Position numbers and translations under genes: made by a program
Part shown: positions 8,767-17,332 of the stretch, one piece after another
Position numbering within the stretch: position 1 is the first letter of the stretch
Layout: every line of letters starts with the position of its first letter
NCBI GenBank assembly: GCA_024742665.1
Contig: JANSYA010000002.1
Location: forward strand, 124,001 to 188,000
DNA: 64,000 nucleotides
From: a bacterium
Lineage (GTDB): Bacteria; Spirochaetota; Leptospiria; Leptospirales; Leptonemataceae
Direction: 5' to 3'
The notes under the pieces: generated by a model
Databases searched by the model: none
Seen by the model: only the letters and a program-made list of their open reading frames with translations
What the model was told of the DNA's origin: nothing

Positions 8767-10260
8767 ATGGAAGGTCCTTTCAATCTCCTCACCGAAAACG
8801 ACTGGAAGCAACTATTACGCAACGCCCGCCGGATCGCCTTCAAGAAAGACGAAGTGCTGATCGAAGAGGGCGCCACCAGTAAGATTCTGTACATTCTGCG
8901 CGAAGGTTATGTGCGCGTGGATCGCAATCACGACGGCCAGAGTCTGACCTACGCCCGCCTGGGTCCCGGCGAATTATTCGGCGAGATGTCTTTTCTAGAA
9001 CAGGCGGACGCGAGCGCCTCGGTAATCGCCGAAGACGACGTGGAAGCCGACGCCATCGACGGACCCTTTTTGACTTCCCTGCTCGCCTCGGAGCCGGGAT
9101 TCTCCGCGCGCTTCTATAATAGTCTGGCAGTCACGCTTTCGCATCGCCTGCGCGACATCTCCGTAAATTTAGGCGAGCTGAACTTAAACGAAATCGCCCA
9201 GGTCAGCCGCTTTCATCGCACGCGCCTGGGGCACATCACCGACCAGCAGATTCCGCAAGAGCTCGAAGACGAAATCGAAATCTTTCAAAACGTAATGAGC
9301 GAGCTGAATTCGGGCCTGCGCCGGCGCAAAATCGAAGAATCTGATGTACAAAGCCAGGTCAACGCCCGCTGCAATCGCATGATCGATCTACTCGATCAGT
9401 ACACGCAACCGGAAGCCCTCGTCGAAATCGGCTACGACGACCTGATGTCCTTTCGCGACACTTCGCATCTGGACATCGGCATCGGCGCCTATATTTTCCG
9501 CGAAACTTTTAACATCTTTATGTTAAGCCAGCTGATCGCCCACTGCTATATGAAACCGCGCGGCTTCGCCGACGATTTCATGACCAGCGAGATGATCTAC
9601 GAAAACGAACCCCAGGGAGACGGCCGACTGGGGCCGTTCATCGACGCCTGGTTCGAAAGCCGTCCCTTTTGTACGGCCCGCCGCGAAATCCGCGAGCTGC
9701 TCACGCAAATCATCCTGCAAGAAGCCATCGAAGATACGGGCGTCTTTTATGTTACGAATCTGGCAAGCGGCAGCTGCCGGGAACTCTTCGACACCTGCGC
9801 GCGAGCCGGCAACAAAGTCATCGAAACCAACTGCCTGGACGTCGACAAAGACGCCCTGGCCTTCGCGGCGAATCTGGCGAAAGAAACCGGCCACGCGGAT
9901 CGCTTCACCTTTATGCAGGAAAACGTCATCGCCATGTCGGAAGGCCGCGGGAAATTCACGATTCGCCCGCAGGAATTTATTTATAGCCTGGGCCTCTTCG
10001 ATTATCTCTCGGACGAACAGGCCGTGAATTTGCTGAACTGGATCCACGACCATCTGCAAGACGGCCGCGATACGATGATCACAAACTATCACCCGTCGAT
10101 GCCGGATAAGTACTTCCTCGACCATATTCTCGAATGGAAGATTAACTATCGCGACGCCGATGAATTGGTCGGGCTCTTCTCCGCGTCGAAATTCACGAAC
10201 GCGCCCGAAATCAAAACGGTCGAATCCGGCGTGAACCAGGTCGCCATCTGTCGGAAATAA
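8767..10260 (+). CDS. Cyclic-nucleotide-binding domain fused to PhcB-like methyltransferase
   Basis: A 497-residue protein. Residues ~15-125 form a cNMP-binding fold with the cassette FGEMSFLE; the Arg that normally grips the cyclic phosphate is replaced (ADASASV in place of PRSATV-like), so cyclic nucleotide binding is doubtful. A helical linker follows. Residues ~310-495 are a class I SAM-dependent methyltransferase fold (LASGSCRELFD, CLDVDKDAL, YSLGLFDYLSDEQA). The C-terminal part resembles proteins annotated as extracellular factor / 3-hydroxypalmitic acid methyl ester synthases (PhcB of Ralstonia). An S-adenosylmethionine-dependent methylation, possibly of a fatty acid, is inferred. Followed by an intrinsic terminator at 10334. 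Confidence 0.75.
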   Translation: MEGPFNLLTENDWKQLLRNARRIAFKKDEVLIEEGATSKILYILREGYVRVDRNHDGQSLTYARLGPGELFGEMSFLEQADASASVIAEDDVEADAIDGPFLTSLLASEPGFSARFYNSLAVTLSHRLRDISVNLGELNLNEIAQVSRFHRTRLGHITDQQIPQELEDEIEIFQNVMSELNSGLRRRKIEESDVQSQVNARCNRMIDLLDQYTQPEALVEIGYDDLMSFRDTSHLDIGIGAYIFRETFNIFMLSQLIAHCYMKPRGFADDFMTSEMIYENEPQGDGRLGPFIDAWFESRPFCTARREIRELLTQIILQEAIEDTGVFYVTNLASGSCRELFDTCARAGNKVIETNCLDVDKDALAFAANLAKETGHADRFTFMQENVIAMSEGRGKFTIRPQEFIYSLGLFDYLSDEQAVNLLNWIHDHLQDGRDTMITNYHPSMPDKYFLDHILEWKINYRDADELVGLFSASKFTNAPEIKTVESGVNQVAICRK

Positions 10261-10333
10261 CTCCGGCGGACACAGCGCGCCGCCTCCCGAATCGCGGAGC
10301 GAGCCAGTCCGCCCGGGAGTCCCGAAACGAAAT

Positions 10334-10357
10334 CGATACAACCCGGTATCGTTTTTT
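10334..10357 (+). terminator. Intrinsic terminator after the cNMP/methyltransferase gene
   Basis: CGATAC (10334-10339) pairs with GTATCG (10346-10351), followed by six T. Flanking AACGA and TCGTT allow further pairing, so the element could work in both directions. It lies 74 bases after the stop and before the RND gene. Confidence 0.7.
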
Positions 10358-10393
10358 CGTTGATGAACCTGCGGCCAGTGCTTTGGCTGCTGT

Positions 10394-13300
10394 ATGGGCT
10401 TTCTCCGATTCTTTCTGACGCGCACGCTGCTGGTAAATATTATGCTGGTGGGAATCTTCGGACTCGCCTTCGCCGCCGCCACCAGCACGAATCGCAATGA
10501 ATTCCCCGACGTGGACCTGGCGACGATGCAGGTCATCACGCTCTATCCCGGCGCATCGCCGAAGGACGTCGAACAAAACGTCACGCGCCTGATCGAAGAC
10601 GAACTCAAAGGCGTCACGGGCATCGATAACTTCAAGTCCGTCTCGGGCGAAAACGTTTCTTCGGTGACGATCGAGATCGACATCGACTATCCGGATCAGA
10701 AGGCGGTCAAAGACGACGTGCGCCGGGCCATCGATCGCGTCTCGGATCTGCCGACGGAAATCGAAGGGCGTCCGGTCGTGCGGGATCTGAAGGCCAGCGA
10801 GCGGCCGGTGCTGATCGTCGGGGTCTCGGGGGAAAACGCGAGCTACGGCGAGCTGCGGCGCATCGCCAAACTCGTAGAACGCGATTTGAAACGAATCCGC
10901 GGCGTTTCGCAAATCGATAAGTACGGCTTTCGCGATCTGGAGTTCCACGTAGATCTCGACCCCGCGCGCCTGGATCAAAAGTACATCGCCTTAAACGACG
11001 TGCTCTTCGCCCTCGACAGTCGCAACGTGCGCGCGACCGGGGGCAATCTGGAATCTTTTCGAACTCAGCGAAATATTCTAACGCTCTCCCAATTCGAAAC
11101 GACGAAAGACGTCGAAAACGTAATCATTCGCTCGGCCTTCGGGGGCGGGGATGTGTCGGTCAAAGAAGTCGCCACGGTCACTGAAGGTTTCTCGGAAGAG
11201 ATGATGCGTACGATCTTCGACGGTCGTCGCGGCATTATGCTCGTCGTCAAAAAGGCGAGCAACCAGGACATCATTACCGTCGTCGATAAGATCCGCGATT
11301 ATATCGGCGAAAAACAAAAGATCCTCCCGGAGAATATTACGCTCTCCGCCGCTAACGACGCGAGCGGTCCCGTGCGCAATCGCATCAGCGTGGTCGTATC
11401 CAACGCGATCATCGGCTTCGTCTTGGTCATTATCATCCTGATTATATTCCTGGATCTACGGTCGTCGCTTTTGATCGCGCTTTCGATTCCCACGGCCTTC
11501 GCCATCACCTTTTTGATCATGCCGACGACCGGCGTGGACATCAACGCGATTTCGCTGATGGCCATGATCATCGCCCTGGGGATGATCGTCGACCAGTCGA
11601 TCGTGGTCTCGGAAAACTCGATTGTGCACATCAAACAGGGCGAAGGCGTCGAAAATACCGTCGAGGACGGCGTCTTGAGCGGCACGATGGAAGTCGTCCT
11701 GCCGGTCGTCGCTTCGGTGCTCACGACGGTGCTGGCTTTCGCGCCCATGTTCGCCATGTCGGGCGTGATGGGAAAATTCGTCGCGACCATTCCCACGGTG
11801 ATCATCGCGTCGCTGATCGGGTCGCTCTTCAGCTGCTTTTTGATTTTGCCGAACCATCTTTCGAATACGATTCGCCCTCCTGAGCCTGAGCCTGAGCCGA
11901 AAGGCGAAAGCGAAAGCAAAAGCGACGCGAACGAAAGCGAAGACCCCGGCGAAGCGAAGACCTGGCAGGATCGTTTCTTCGACAACATCGCCGTGCCGTA
12001 CAAGAAGACGCTGCCGCTGGTATTGCGTCATCGCTATATTACGACGCTGGTCGCCGTCGCGCTCCTGTTCTTTTCGATGTGGTGGGCCGGCCGCAACGTT
12101 ACGTTTAATCTCTTTCCGCCGGACGGCGCCGACACCTTCTTCGTCTACGTCGAATTGACCGACGATGCGACCTTCGAAGCGACCGAAGAAGTCATTGAGA
12201 AGATTGAAGCCTACATCGAAGAAATTCCCGAAGAAGAGCTGGCGTACTATACAGCGCGCATCGGCACGAATCAATCCAACGAGCTGGCGGCCCCGGCCGG
12301 CGGCGACGAGTACCTGGCCTTTCTCCAGGTAACCCTCGTGCCCCACTCGGCGCGGGATCGCGACGCGGAAATCGTAATGCACGAACTGCGCGAAAAAGTT
12401 AAGGCGAATATCAGCGGCACCAAAGAGCTGCGCTTCGAATTAAAAAAACCGGGACCGCCCGCCGGCAAGCCGATCGAGCTGCGCGTCCACTCCGACAATG
12501 ACGAAGACCGGGCCTTCTTCGTCAAACGCATCGTCGCGGATCTGGAAGCGATGAAAGGCGTTTCGGACGTCACGACGACGCAAAAGATCGGCCGGGAAGA
12601 ATTCAAACTCGACATCGATTATAAAACTCTGGCGGCCGTCGGCCTGACCGTGCAGGACGTGGCGGGCACTTTGCGTATCGCCTTCGACGGTATCGACGCG
12701 ACGTCGATCGTGCGCAACAACGAAGAGATCGACATTCGCGCTCGCTTTCCGCAAAAACATCGCCAGAATGTACAAAACGTGCTGAACCTGAATATTCGTA
12801 ACAATCAGGGAAATCTGATTCCGGTGCGGGCTTTCGCATCGCTTTCGCGAACGCGCGCCGAAACCTCGATCCACCATACGGACGGCGACGTTACGACGAC
12901 GATCAACGCTCAGTCCGACGTCACGGTCCAGCCCCAGCGCGTGATTACGAAGCTGATTCAAAAATACTCGCCGGAGCTGATCGATTATCCCGAAGTCAGT
13001 TTTTCGTACGGCGGCGAAGCCGAAAAGACTCAGGAGTCCGTGCGTTCGCTCCTGCTGGCTTTTATCGGCGGCGTGGTCGCGATCTATCTCGTGCTGACGC
13101 TGCTCTTCAACAGCCTGAGTCAGCCGATCATCGTTTTAACCGCAATCCCCTTCGGACTGATCGGCGTGATCTGGGCCTTCTATTTTCACGACCGCCCCTT
13201 CTCATTCATGGGACTCGTCGGCGTGATCGGCCTTTCGGGCATCGTCGTAAATAATTCGCTGATGATGGTCGAGTTTATCAACAAGCTGGTCGTAGAACGT

Positions 13301-13645
13301 CTGGCGGCCGGGCGCGATTTCGTCGCGAACGATTTGATTCCCGACGTGGTCGCCGGAGCAAGCCGCCGCCTCCGGCCGATTGTGATTACTACGATTACGA
13401 CCGTCACCGGCCTGCTGCCCACGGCATATGGCATCGGCGGTTCGGATCCTTTCTTAGAACCGATGGTGCTCGCCATCGCCTGGGGTTTGATCCTGTCGAC
13501 GCAGATTTCGCTGTTTCTGATTCCGGCCTTTTATATGAACAACCTGGACGCGCTCCTGTTTGCGCAAAAGGCCGTCAACTTCGTCGGCGAACGCGCGAGT
13601 TCTATCTTGCAGCGCATCAAGAAAACTGAGCCCGAGACGGAGTGA
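10394..13645 (+). CDS. RND-family efflux permease (AcrB/MexB-like)
   Basis: A 1083-residue protein of RND length. It starts MGFLRFFLTRTLLVNIMLVG (first membrane helix) and has two large periplasmic segments, the first with YPGASPKDVEQNVT. Membrane blocks include ALSIPTAFAITFLIM, MAMIIALGMIVDQSIVVSENS (the TM4-type motif with an Asp) and, in the second half, FSFMGLVGVIGLSGIVVNNSLMMVEF. RND pumps move hydrophobic or cationic compounds, lipids or metals out using proton motive force. A hydrophilic Glu/Pro/Ser/Lys insert (~residues 495-530) lies on the cytoplasmic side between the two membrane halves. There is no adjacent periplasmic adaptor or outer-membrane channel gene, so it either borrows them or works alone. 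Confidence 0.93.
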   Translation: MGFLRFFLTRTLLVNIMLVGIFGLAFAAATSTNRNEFPDVDLATMQVITLYPGASPKDVEQNVTRLIEDELKGVTGIDNFKSVSGENVSSVTIEIDIDYPDQKAVKDDVRRAIDRVSDLPTEIEGRPVVRDLKASERPVLIVGVSGENASYGELRRIAKLVERDLKRIRGVSQIDKYGFRDLEFHVDLDPARLDQKYIALNDVLFALDSRNVRATGGNLESFRTQRNILTLSQFETTKDVENVIIRSAFGGGDVSVKEVATVTEGFSEEMMRTIFDGRRGIMLVVKKASNQDIITVVDKIRDYIGEKQKILPENITLSAANDASGPVRNRISVVVSNAIIGFVLVIIILIIFLDLRSSLLIALSIPTAFAITFLIMPTTGVDINAISLMAMIIALGMIVDQSIVVSENSIVHIKQGEGVENTVEDGVLSGTMEVVLPVVASVLTTVLAFAPMFAMSGVMGKFVATIPTVIIASLIGSLFSCFLILPNHLSNTIRPPEPEPEPKGESESKSDANESEDPGEAKTWQDRFFDNIAVPYKKTLPLVLRHRYITTLVAVALLFFSMWWAGRNVTFNLFPPDGADTFFVYVELTDDATFEATEEVIEKIEAYIEEIPEEELAYYTARIGTNQSNELAAPAGGDEYLAFLQVTLVPHSARDRDAEIVMHELREKVKANISGTKELRFELKKPGPPAGKPIELRVHSDNDEDRAFFVKRIVADLEAMKGVSDVTTTQKIGREEFKLDIDYKTLAAVGLTVQDVAGTLRIAFDGIDATSIVRNNEEIDIRARFPQKHRQNVQNVLNLNIRNNQGNLIPVRAFASLSRTRAETSIHHTDGDVTTTINAQSDVTVQPQRVITKLIQKYSPELIDYPEVSFSYGGEAEKTQESVRSLLLAFIGGVVAIYLVLTLLFNSLSQPIIVLTAIPFGLIGVIWAFYFHDRPFSFMGLVGVIGLSGIVVNNSLMMVEFINKLVVERLAAGRDFVANDLIPDVVAGASRRLRPIVITTITTVTGLLPTAYGIGGSDPFLEPMVLAIAWGLILSTQISLFLIPAFYMNNLDALLFAQKAVNFVGERASSILQRIKKTEPETE

Positions 13646-13790
13646 TCTGCTCCCCATAACGACATCGCATCGTAACGCGCGACGCCAGGCGAAACTTTCC
13701 GATGCGAAGGCGATGCCGGCGCGAAAAAATCGCGCGCGAGAGGGCCGAAGTTCTTGAACTCCCGGGCGAAGCTTTGCAACTCTGGCAATC

Positions 13791-14354
13791 ATGAGAAACA
13801 AATTCGCCGACGCCCTGACGCGTCCCATCGGACGCGAACGGTTTCTAAAATATACAATCAAAGCCTTCGCGCTGACTTCCGTCACTGTCAGCGCCGCCCG
13901 CTGCGGCAGCCCCGCGGCCGCGGCGCAACCCGGCGCCGCTCTAGAAGGCATCAGCCTGCAGGAGTATCGCAACTTTAATGCGCTGGCCGAAATCTTTCTG
14001 GCCGACGCGCCCTTCGAATTCGACGCGGGACTCGCCGTCGATCGCTACGTCTACGGCCATCCTCATCCGATTGAAAATCGCGCGCTGGTCCACGAACTGA
14101 TCGGCATCCCCTCTTCGCGTCTGTTGAGCGTGCTGCTCGACGGCAGCTTCACGACGCTGGTCGAACTCAGTCCGGAAAAACGCGCGGAGCGTTTGAATAT
14201 CTGGAAGAACTCCGGGTCGAAGCTCAAGCGCGGCCTGTATACGATTATGCGACAAACCTGCTTTTTTATAATTTCAAGCCGCCCCGAATTCGCGGCCTAC
14301 TCCGGCTACGATTTAAGTCGCGGCATCATTCCCTACGCAGGAGCGCGCGCATGA
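13791..14354 (+). CDS. Small partner protein of the GMC oxidoreductase (gluconate dehydrogenase subunit 3-like)
   Basis: A 187-residue protein with an N-terminal export-like segment (GRERFLKYTIKAFALTSVTVSAARCGS) that lacks a twin arginine and has only a loose lipobox before Cys38. The body carries LQEYRNFNALAEIFL and a helix-rich remainder with RLLSVLLDGSFTTLVEL. Its stop overlaps the start of the GMC flavoenzyme by four bases (ATGA), the arrangement seen for small subunits of GMC dehydrogenases, which help export and electron transfer. Sequence similarity to gluconate 2-dehydrogenase subunit 3 is inferred mainly from size, position and the opening of the mature chain; direct family assignment is uncertain. 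Confidence 0.6.
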   Translation: MRNKFADALTRPIGRERFLKYTIKAFALTSVTVSAARCGSPAAAAQPGAALEGISLQEYRNFNALAEIFLADAPFEFDAGLAVDRYVYGHPHPIENRALVHELIGIPSSRLLSVLLDGSFTTLVELSPEKRAERLNIWKNSGSKLKRGLYTIMRQTCFFIISSRPEFAAYSGYDLSRGIIPYAGARA

Positions 14355-15958
14355 AATCGATCATTTATACTCCCCAGCAGCACGGCATGATTCGCAAAGA
14401 CCCGGCGGCCGACGTCTCCGGTTCGCGCTGGGATCTGGAAGCGGACGTGTGTATTATTGGGTCCGGGGCGGGCGGCGCGGTCGCGGCGGCCGAGCTGGCC
14501 CGCCAGGGCTGGAAGGTCGTGCTGATCGAAGAAGGCCCGTACTTAATCGGCCAGTTCACGAACGATGAATTTCGCGCGCATGCCCGTATGTATCGCGACG
14601 GCGGCTACGTGCTCACCGAAAATCAGTCCGCCAGTATCGTGCAGGGCCGAACTCTGGGCGGCTCGACGACCGTAAACTGGCAGACTTCGCTGTATCCACC
14701 CGACTACGTGACCGGCGAATGGCGCGACCGCTTCGGCCTACCCGGCTACGATCTGGGCGAGGAGATGGGCGCTTTCGTCGACGAAGTGCACGAACGGATC
14801 GGCGTGGACGAAGTGCCGGCGAATTTAATCAACGAAAACAATCAGGTGCTGCTGCGCGGCGGCAAACGCCTGGGACTCAAGCCCGAGATCTTAAAAAATA
14901 ACAACGGCGGAAAGTGCATCGGCCTGGGGCGCTGCGGCCTCGGCTGCCCGGTCAACGCGAAGCAGTCCACTTTCTTAACCTGGATTCCCGACGCATTAAA
15001 CAACGGCGCGATCGTCGTCACGAATATGCGCGCCGTTAAAATCGACGACGGCGATCCGAAAACCGTGTACGCCGAATTCGCTCCGGACGCTTACGACGAA
15101 CATCCCCGGGATATTATCGAGAAGATGCGCATTACCGCGCCGGTCGTAATCGCCAGTGCCGGCGCCTTAGAAGGACCGGCTCTCTTCCAGCGTTCCGGCA
15201 TCGGCAACGAATATGTCGGCCGCAATCTCAAGCTGCACCCGACATCGACGATCTTCGCCAAATTCGATACGAAGATCGACATGTGGAACGGGCCGCCCCA
15301 GTCCGCGGTGATCAAGGACGGCCACAACCAGGACGATACGGGCTACGGCTTCTGGCTGGAAGTCGCGCCCTTTCGCCCGACTCTCACCGCCGCGATCATG
15401 CCTTTTTACGGGGCGCAGCAATTCGAACAAATGAAAGCCTATCCGAATATGAGCGCCGGCATTGTGCTCGTCCGCGACGGCGCCGACGGCGAAACCAAAG
15501 GCCGCGTGAACTGGAGCTTCGGCAAACGCAAAGTGGACTACGAACTGACGAAGGGCGACGGACGCAATCTGCTCCTGGGATTGAAAATGCTGGCGGAAGT
15601 CCAGGCCGCCGCGGGCGCGCGCGAACTGATCTTTCCCTTCGCCGGCATGGACGGTCCGGTTCCGGTCGACGCGAATACGAACTTCGACTGGATTCTGAAG
15701 CAAAGCTTCGCCGTCGGTAAAATCGGCATCGGTTCGGCGCACCCGCACGGATCGATCCAGGCCGCCGCGGATCCGTCCCGGGGTGCCATCGCGCCGAATT
15801 TTGAAGTGTATGGGCATCCCAATCTATTCGTGATGGACGCTTCCTGGATTCCGACCGGTCTCTCGGTCAATCCGCAGATCACTACGATGAGCTCGGTGCT
15901 GCGCGCGGCGCGTCAGCTCGGCGGCGAAAAGCAGCAGCGTCTGGGCTCGCGAGCCTGA
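14351..15958 (+). CDS. GMC-family FAD-dependent oxidoreductase
   Basis: A 535-residue flavoprotein with the N-terminal dinucleotide fold VCIIGSGAGGAVAAAELARQG (~36-56) and the GMC block GRTLGGSTTVNWQ (~100-112). The C-terminal FAD-site stretch is GSAHPHGSIQ followed by NLFVMDASWIPTGLSVNPQ, in which the active-site His and Asn are recognisable. A cysteine-containing segment (GKCIGLGRCGLGCPVNAK, ~192-209) is shared with long-chain alcohol oxidase and cholesterol-oxidase-like members. Probable activity is oxidation of an alcohol or sterol-like substrate, with electrons passed on through the small partner encoded four bases upstream. It has no signal of its own, so export, if any, would depend on the partner. 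Confidence 0.9.
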   Translation: MKSIIYTPQQHGMIRKDPAADVSGSRWDLEADVCIIGSGAGGAVAAAELARQGWKVVLIEEGPYLIGQFTNDEFRAHARMYRDGGYVLTENQSASIVQGRTLGGSTTVNWQTSLYPPDYVTGEWRDRFGLPGYDLGEEMGAFVDEVHERIGVDEVPANLINENNQVLLRGGKRLGLKPEILKNNNGGKCIGLGRCGLGCPVNAKQSTFLTWIPDALNNGAIVVTNMRAVKIDDGDPKTVYAEFAPDAYDEHPRDIIEKMRITAPVVIASAGALEGPALFQRSGIGNEYVGRNLKLHPTSTIFAKFDTKIDMWNGPPQSAVIKDGHNQDDTGYGFWLEVAPFRPTLTAAIMPFYGAQQFEQMKAYPNMSAGIVLVRDGADGETKGRVNWSFGKRKVDYELTKGDGRNLLLGLKMLAEVQAAAGARELIFPFAGMDGPVPVDANTNFDWILKQSFAVGKIGIGSAHPHGSIQAAADPSRGAIAPNFEVYGHPNLFVMDASWIPTGLSVNPQITTMSSVLRAARQLGGEKQQRLGSRA

Positions 15959-16055
15959 TCCGATTCGGCGCGACGCTGTGTATGCGTCGCGGCCGTTCGT
16001 ATTGAGCATTCGCGCAAAATTTTACACGAAAAATCAAACGGGGAGTTCTCACGAC

Positions 16056-16421
16056 ATGGAAAAGGTAACAGGTATTGGCGGCTTCTTCTTTCGCTCCCGG
16101 GATCCCGGCGCGCTGGCCGAATGGTACGAAAAACATCTCGGCGTTCAAAAAGTCCCCGACAACTACGAGGAAGAGCCCTGGTCCCAGTCCGCGGGCGCTA
16201 CGGTATTCGCTCCTTTCAAACAAGATACCGAATACTTCGGGAGTCCCGAACAGCAGTGGATGATCAATTTTCGCGTCGCGGATCTCGATGCAATGGTGAA
16301 GCAACTCGAAGCAGCTGGAATTTCGGTGGAGGTCGAAGCGGAGACGTATCCCAACGGCCGCTTCGCACAGCTCAAGGATCCCGACGACAATCCAATTCAG
16401 CTGTGGGAGCCATCAAATTAA
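16056..16421 (+). CDS. VOC (glyoxalase/bleomycin-resistance fold) protein
   Basis: A 121-residue single-domain protein starting MEKVTGIGG at 16056, with GGGAG-like spacing (GGGAG ten bases upstream). An upstream in-frame start would add 26 residues not seen in the family. It has the two beta-alpha-beta-beta-beta modules of the vicinal oxygen chelate fold: GIGGFFFRSRDPGALAEWYEKHLG and FRVADLDAMVKQLEAAG, ending DPDDNPIQLWEP, the typical metal-site tail with Glu. Metal-dependent isomerase, lyase or binding roles are all possible. The last codons (GTGGGAGCC) pair with two downstream copies of GGCTCCCAC. Confidence 0.85.
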   Translation: MEKVTGIGGFFFRSRDPGALAEWYEKHLGVQKVPDNYEEEPWSQSAGATVFAPFKQDTEYFGSPEQQWMINFRVADLDAMVKQLEAAGISVEVEAETYPNGRFAQLKDPDDNPIQLWEPSN

Positions 16422-16500
16422 CCTGCGGACCGGTTGGCTCCCACGCTTCGCGGAAGCCATCGTAATTACCCCTTGCGGAGATGACGGCTCCCACGCAAGG
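16403..16500. repeat. Imperfect duplicated segment with competing inverted repeats
   Basis: GTGGGAGCC at the end of the VOC gene (16403-16411) is complementary to GGCTCCCAC at 16436-16444 and again at 16486-16494. The two downstream copies sit in ~35-base imperfect direct repeats 50 bases apart (TGCGGA...GGCTCCCACGC). CCTTGCG (16471) also pairs with CGCAAGG (16494). Located between convergent genes; it may terminate both. Confidence 0.6.
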
Positions 16501-16513
16501 CGGAGCAGTTCAA

Positions 16514-17254
16514 TTAACGTAGATTCGCAACGCGTTTCTGAAGCTCTTCGCGCAATTCCAGGATCGCGGTGCGGCGATCTTCGGCGATGATTTCGGAATG
16601 ATCCACCCAACCCAGCGGGCGCGTTCGACTTTCGCGGGTTTCGCTGTAGGCGGACGCGTACAGATAGCCGTTGCGAACATCCCACATAGAGGCTTCGATG
16701 CTATACGAGTGATCGCGTTCGGAACCCGGAACCAGCCAGATGCCCGCGATCGTCAGATAAAGTATACTGAGCAGATTCGCTTCTTCGCGCATTTCGCTCG
16801 CCGGATTTAAGACGAGCACGGCGTCGGCTCCGTAACGCGAAGCCTGTCGCCGAATATCGAGCAGCGCATCTTCGCCGCGCTTCGGTGCGGGCATGCCCTG
16901 GTGGCGCCCATAAAATGATTCCTCATACGACGACCCGGCCTCCAGCTTCAGGGGGCGCACCAGAAACATTGAACCGAGCACGCCGGCCGCTTTGAGTTTT
17001 TCTTCGATCTTTAAGAATTCCTGCAGATCCGCGTGCGACAGCCGATCCCGATGATCTCCCTCGTACAAATAAACGCCCAGCTTGAAATTCGCCGGCAGCT
17101 GCGGCCGCTTCGCGAGATTGCCTGCAATCACGGAGTCGTTCACGACCGGCTTCGCATTGAATCGGGGCAGCGGACCGCGATCAAAGCCGCTCGTGCTGCA
17201 CTGTATCGCCAGCAGGCAGGCGGAAAACAAAATCGGGACCTTTAAGGACTTCAT
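16514..17254 (-). CDS. Lipoprotein of unknown function (rhombotarget-like)
   Basis: Starting at MKSLKVPILF (17254) gives 246 residues; a GTG six codons upstream is also open. Residues 1-19 are a lipoprotein signal with lipobox LAIQC. The mature part contains ASRYGADAVLVLNPASE and, after a hydrophobic stretch (LLSILYLTIAGIWLVPGSER), YSIEASMWDVRNGYLYAS. That layout, a nucleotide-fold-like beta-alpha segment followed by a description of how the protein is built, resembles the lipoproteins called rhombotarget, but the match is from memory of the pattern and not certain. It would sit in a periplasm-facing membrane leaflet. Convergent with the VOC gene; 3' ends are separated by the repeat at 16403-16500. 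Confidence 0.65.
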   Translation of the reverse strand: MKSLKVPILFSACLLAIQCSTSGFDRGPLPRFNAKPVVNDSVIAGNLAKRPQLPANFKLGVYLYEGDHRDRLSHADLQEFLKIEEKLKAAGVLGSMFLVRPLKLEAGSSYEESFYGRHQGMPAPKRGEDALLDIRRQASRYGADAVLVLNPASEMREEANLLSILYLTIAGIWLVPGSERDHSYSIEASMWDVRNGYLYASAYSETRESRTRPLGWVDHSEIIAEDRRTAILELREELQKRVANLR

Positions 17255-17332
17255 TCTGGCTAATCTCTCCACGCTTGATTGAATATCAGGCGAAAAGAGG
17301 CAGCTTTTTGTTCACTTAAAATATCTTACGAT

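Noticed and set aside
9523..10539. A 338-residue minus-strand frame
   Set aside because: Opposite the PhcB-like and RND genes; no recognisable motif.
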